Both the position numbers and the translations under genes were made by a program. A stretch of 64,000 bases of DNA from a bacterium MS4 (GTDB taxonomy: Bacteria > Bacillota > Clostridia > Oscillospirales > Acutalibacteraceae): the NCBI GenBank assembly GCA_000752215.1, contig CCFG01000017.1, forward strand, positions 558,001 through 622,000, in the 5' to 3' direction. The notes beneath the pieces were generated by a model, which was not told the DNA's origin, did no database searches, and worked only from the letters and a program-made list of their open reading frames with translations. Of this stretch, positions 62,559 to 64,000 are shown in pieces; the first letter of the stretch is position 1; each line of letters begins with the position of its first letter.

Positions 62559-64000
62559 ATTTGGAAGAGCTATTTTCCTTATTTGTTATCAGCAATGCCG
62601 AACTAATCACCACAAACACCGAGCCGACATTATGCACCAGCGCCGCCGTTACGGGATTCAGCATTCCGACTGTCGATAAAATTACGGCAATTGCGTTCCA
62701 GATCATCGCAACGGTAATATTGAAATTGATGCGCTTCATTGCCTTTTGGGCCATCCAAAAAAGATAAGGAACCCGCTCAATATTATCGCTGACAAGTACC
62801 GCGTCCGCGGCCTCCACGGCAATATCGCTGCCGACCCCGCCCATTGCGATCCCGGCATAGGCCGTTTTCAATGCGAGGGCATCGTTAATGCCGTCGCCGA
62901 TCATGCAGATATTTTCCCCGCTGTTGCTGTATTCCTTGATCGCGTTCATTTTTTCTTCCGGCAGCATGTTGGGTTTTACGTCCTCAATTCCGACTTGTGA
63001 AGCAATAAATTTTGCGGTTGCCTCGTTATCTCCTGTCAGCAGGACGGGGCGTACCCCAATGGATTTTAATTCTGCGATCATGGTCTTTGCCGTTTCCCGC
63101 AAAACGTCTGCCAGCGCGATAATGCCCGCAAAATTGCCGTCCACGCAGACGTAAATAACGGTTGCGCCCTTTTGCAGATACCCGTCCGCCATCTGCAATG
63201 CCGAATCAGGAATATCAATCCCTTCCTGCTTTAGGTACTCCGCTTTCCCGGCCAGAATATTACGTCCGTCTGCTTTTGCGCCGACCCCCATGCCGGCTGC
63301 CAAAACAAATTCCTGTATCTCCTGCGGAGAGCCGCCCTGATTGAGATAATAGTTGAGAATCGCTTTTCCCAGAGGATGTTCGGAATGCTGTTCCGCCAGG
63401 GCAGCCAACCTGAGTATTTCATTGGAACTGAGGGTGGAGTCGCAGCTTTCTACGCCGACCACTTCGGGTTTGCCGTGTGTGAGTGTTCCGGTTTTGTCAA
63501 AAGCCACGCGGTCGATTTTGGCGAAACGCTGCAGCGCATCGCCGGATCGGACGAGAATACCGAATTTCGTTGCGTTTCCGATGCCCGCCATCACTGCGGT
63601 CGGCGTTGCAAGGATAAACGCACAGGGGCAGAATACAACCAGCACCGTGACGGCCCGGATCAGCTCCCCTGTAAACAGCCATGTCAGCCCCGCCGCACCG
63701 AGAGCGACAACGACAAGCCATGTTGCCCAACGGTCCGCCAGCTTCACGATGGGCGCTTTATTGGCATCCGCATCTTCGGCAAGCTGAATCATCCGCTGGA
63801 GCAAGCTGTCGCCGCCGACCTTTGTGGCACGCATTTCAAAAGTGCCGAATTGGTTGATGGTTCCGCTTGTGACCTTATCGCCGACGGTTTTGTCAACAGG
63901 AATGGATTCGCCGGTCATGACGGACTGGTCGATAGATGTTTCGCCGGAAGTGATGATCCCGTCTACGGCAATCGTCTCGCCCGCAAAAACGACCAAAACG
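62557..64000 (-). CDS. Heavy-metal P1B-type ATPase, N-terminus beyond window
   Basis: At least 480 residues, open to the right edge. Actuator motif TGESIPVDK, metal-site CPC in VVFCPCAFILA, phosphorylation motif DKTGTLTHG, SEHPLG, and hinge GDGINDALAL are all present. The last helices read ALVHNVGSVFVVISSALL. N-terminal metal-binding domain and first helices lie outside. CPC shows a transition-metal exporter, but the ion (copper, zinc, manganese) is not clear from this part. Confidence 0.93.
   Translation of the reverse strand, partial: VLVVFAGETIAVDGIITSGETSIDQSVMTGESIPVDKTVGDKVTSGTINQFGTFEMRATKVGGDSLLQRMIQLAEDADANKAPIVKLADRWATWLVVVALGAAGLTWLFTGELIRAVTVLVVFCPCAFILATPTAVMAGIGNATKFGILVRSGDALQRFAKIDRVAFDKTGTLTHGKPEVVGVESCDSTLSSNEILRLAALAEQHSEHPLGKAILNYYLNQGGSPQEIQEFVLAAGMGVGAKADGRNILAGKAEYLKQEGIDIPDSALQMADGYLQKGATVIYVCVDGNFAGIIALADVLRETAKTMIAELKSIGVRPVLLTGDNEATAKFIASQVGIEDVKPNMLPEEKMNAIKEYSNSGENICMIGDGINDALALKTAYAGIAMGGVGSDIAVEAADAVLVSDNIERVPYLFWMAQKAMKRINFNITVAMIWNAIAVILSTVGMLNPVTAALVHNVGSVFVVISSALLITNKENSSSK

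Overview
The window looks like chromosomal DNA from an anaerobic, amino-acid- and sugar-fermenting member of the Clostridia (Firmicutes). Supporting signs are a D-proline reductase operon, a glycyl radical enzyme with its activase, several PTS and ECF-type systems, strong AGGAGG-type ribosome binding sites, and moderate GC with AT-rich intergenic regions. No rRNA, tRNA, CRISPR array or intact insertion sequence was seen. About 60 protein genes are supported, most on the minus strand in long operons.

Layout. (1) 1-5.0 kb: D-proline reductase operon prdC-prdA-small protein-prdB (prdB runs off the left edge) with a 5' leader attenuator and a divergent LysR regulator. (2) 5.1-11.7 kb: cellobiose-type PTS operon (IIB, IIC, IIA, a GH1 phospho-glycosidase with a Gln at the acid/base position, a YczE-like membrane protein, HPr) and a divergent PRD-domain activator. 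(3) 11.8-12.2 kb: hotdog thioesterase. (4) 12.8-21.2 kb: an unusual cluster of a PlsY-like acyltransferase, an internally duplicated small membrane protein, a multispanning membrane protein, a radical SAM/SPASM enzyme, a coiled-coil membrane protein, two SDR oxidoreductases and a two-component system. Four promoters there share the same architecture: 11-bp tandem repeats exactly 7 bp upstream of a -10 box. (5) 21.5-26.5 kb: FtsX-type ABC exporter with a second two-component system. (6) 27-44.4 kb: three transcription units probably under one LacI repressor: a hydroxyproline-type catabolic operon, an L-xylulose phosphorylation and epimerisation operon, and a branched-chain-amino-acid-type ABC importer followed by an ASRT-family small-molecule-binding protein. 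(7) 44.7-46.7 kb: sugar acetyltransferase, chemoreceptor fragment and a UGSC-like protein without its thiol/selenol residues. (8) 47.4-58.3 kb: nucleoside region with YjjW/YjjI glycyl radical pair, Crp regulator, phosphopentomutase, uridine phosphorylase, complete ECF transporter, LacI regulator and a second YczE-like protein. (9) 58.6-64 kb: XRE regulator, PAP2 phosphatase, TetR regulator coupled to an alpha/beta hydrolase, and a metal P-type ATPase cut by the right edge.

How it fits together. Proline metabolism appears twice: reductive use of D-proline as electron acceptor (prd), and oxidation of an imino acid through a racemase/epimerase, a multi-subunit flavin dehydrogenase and a DapA-type lyase/deaminase. 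The second is tied by shared operator sequences to an L-pentulose pathway and an amino-acid-type importer, which suggests a substrate carrying both an imino acid and a pentose, or a mixed plant-derived diet signal. The two strongest candidates for undescribed systems are the two-component-controlled radical SAM/PlsY cluster (possibly membrane-lipid remodelling) and this LacI regulon.
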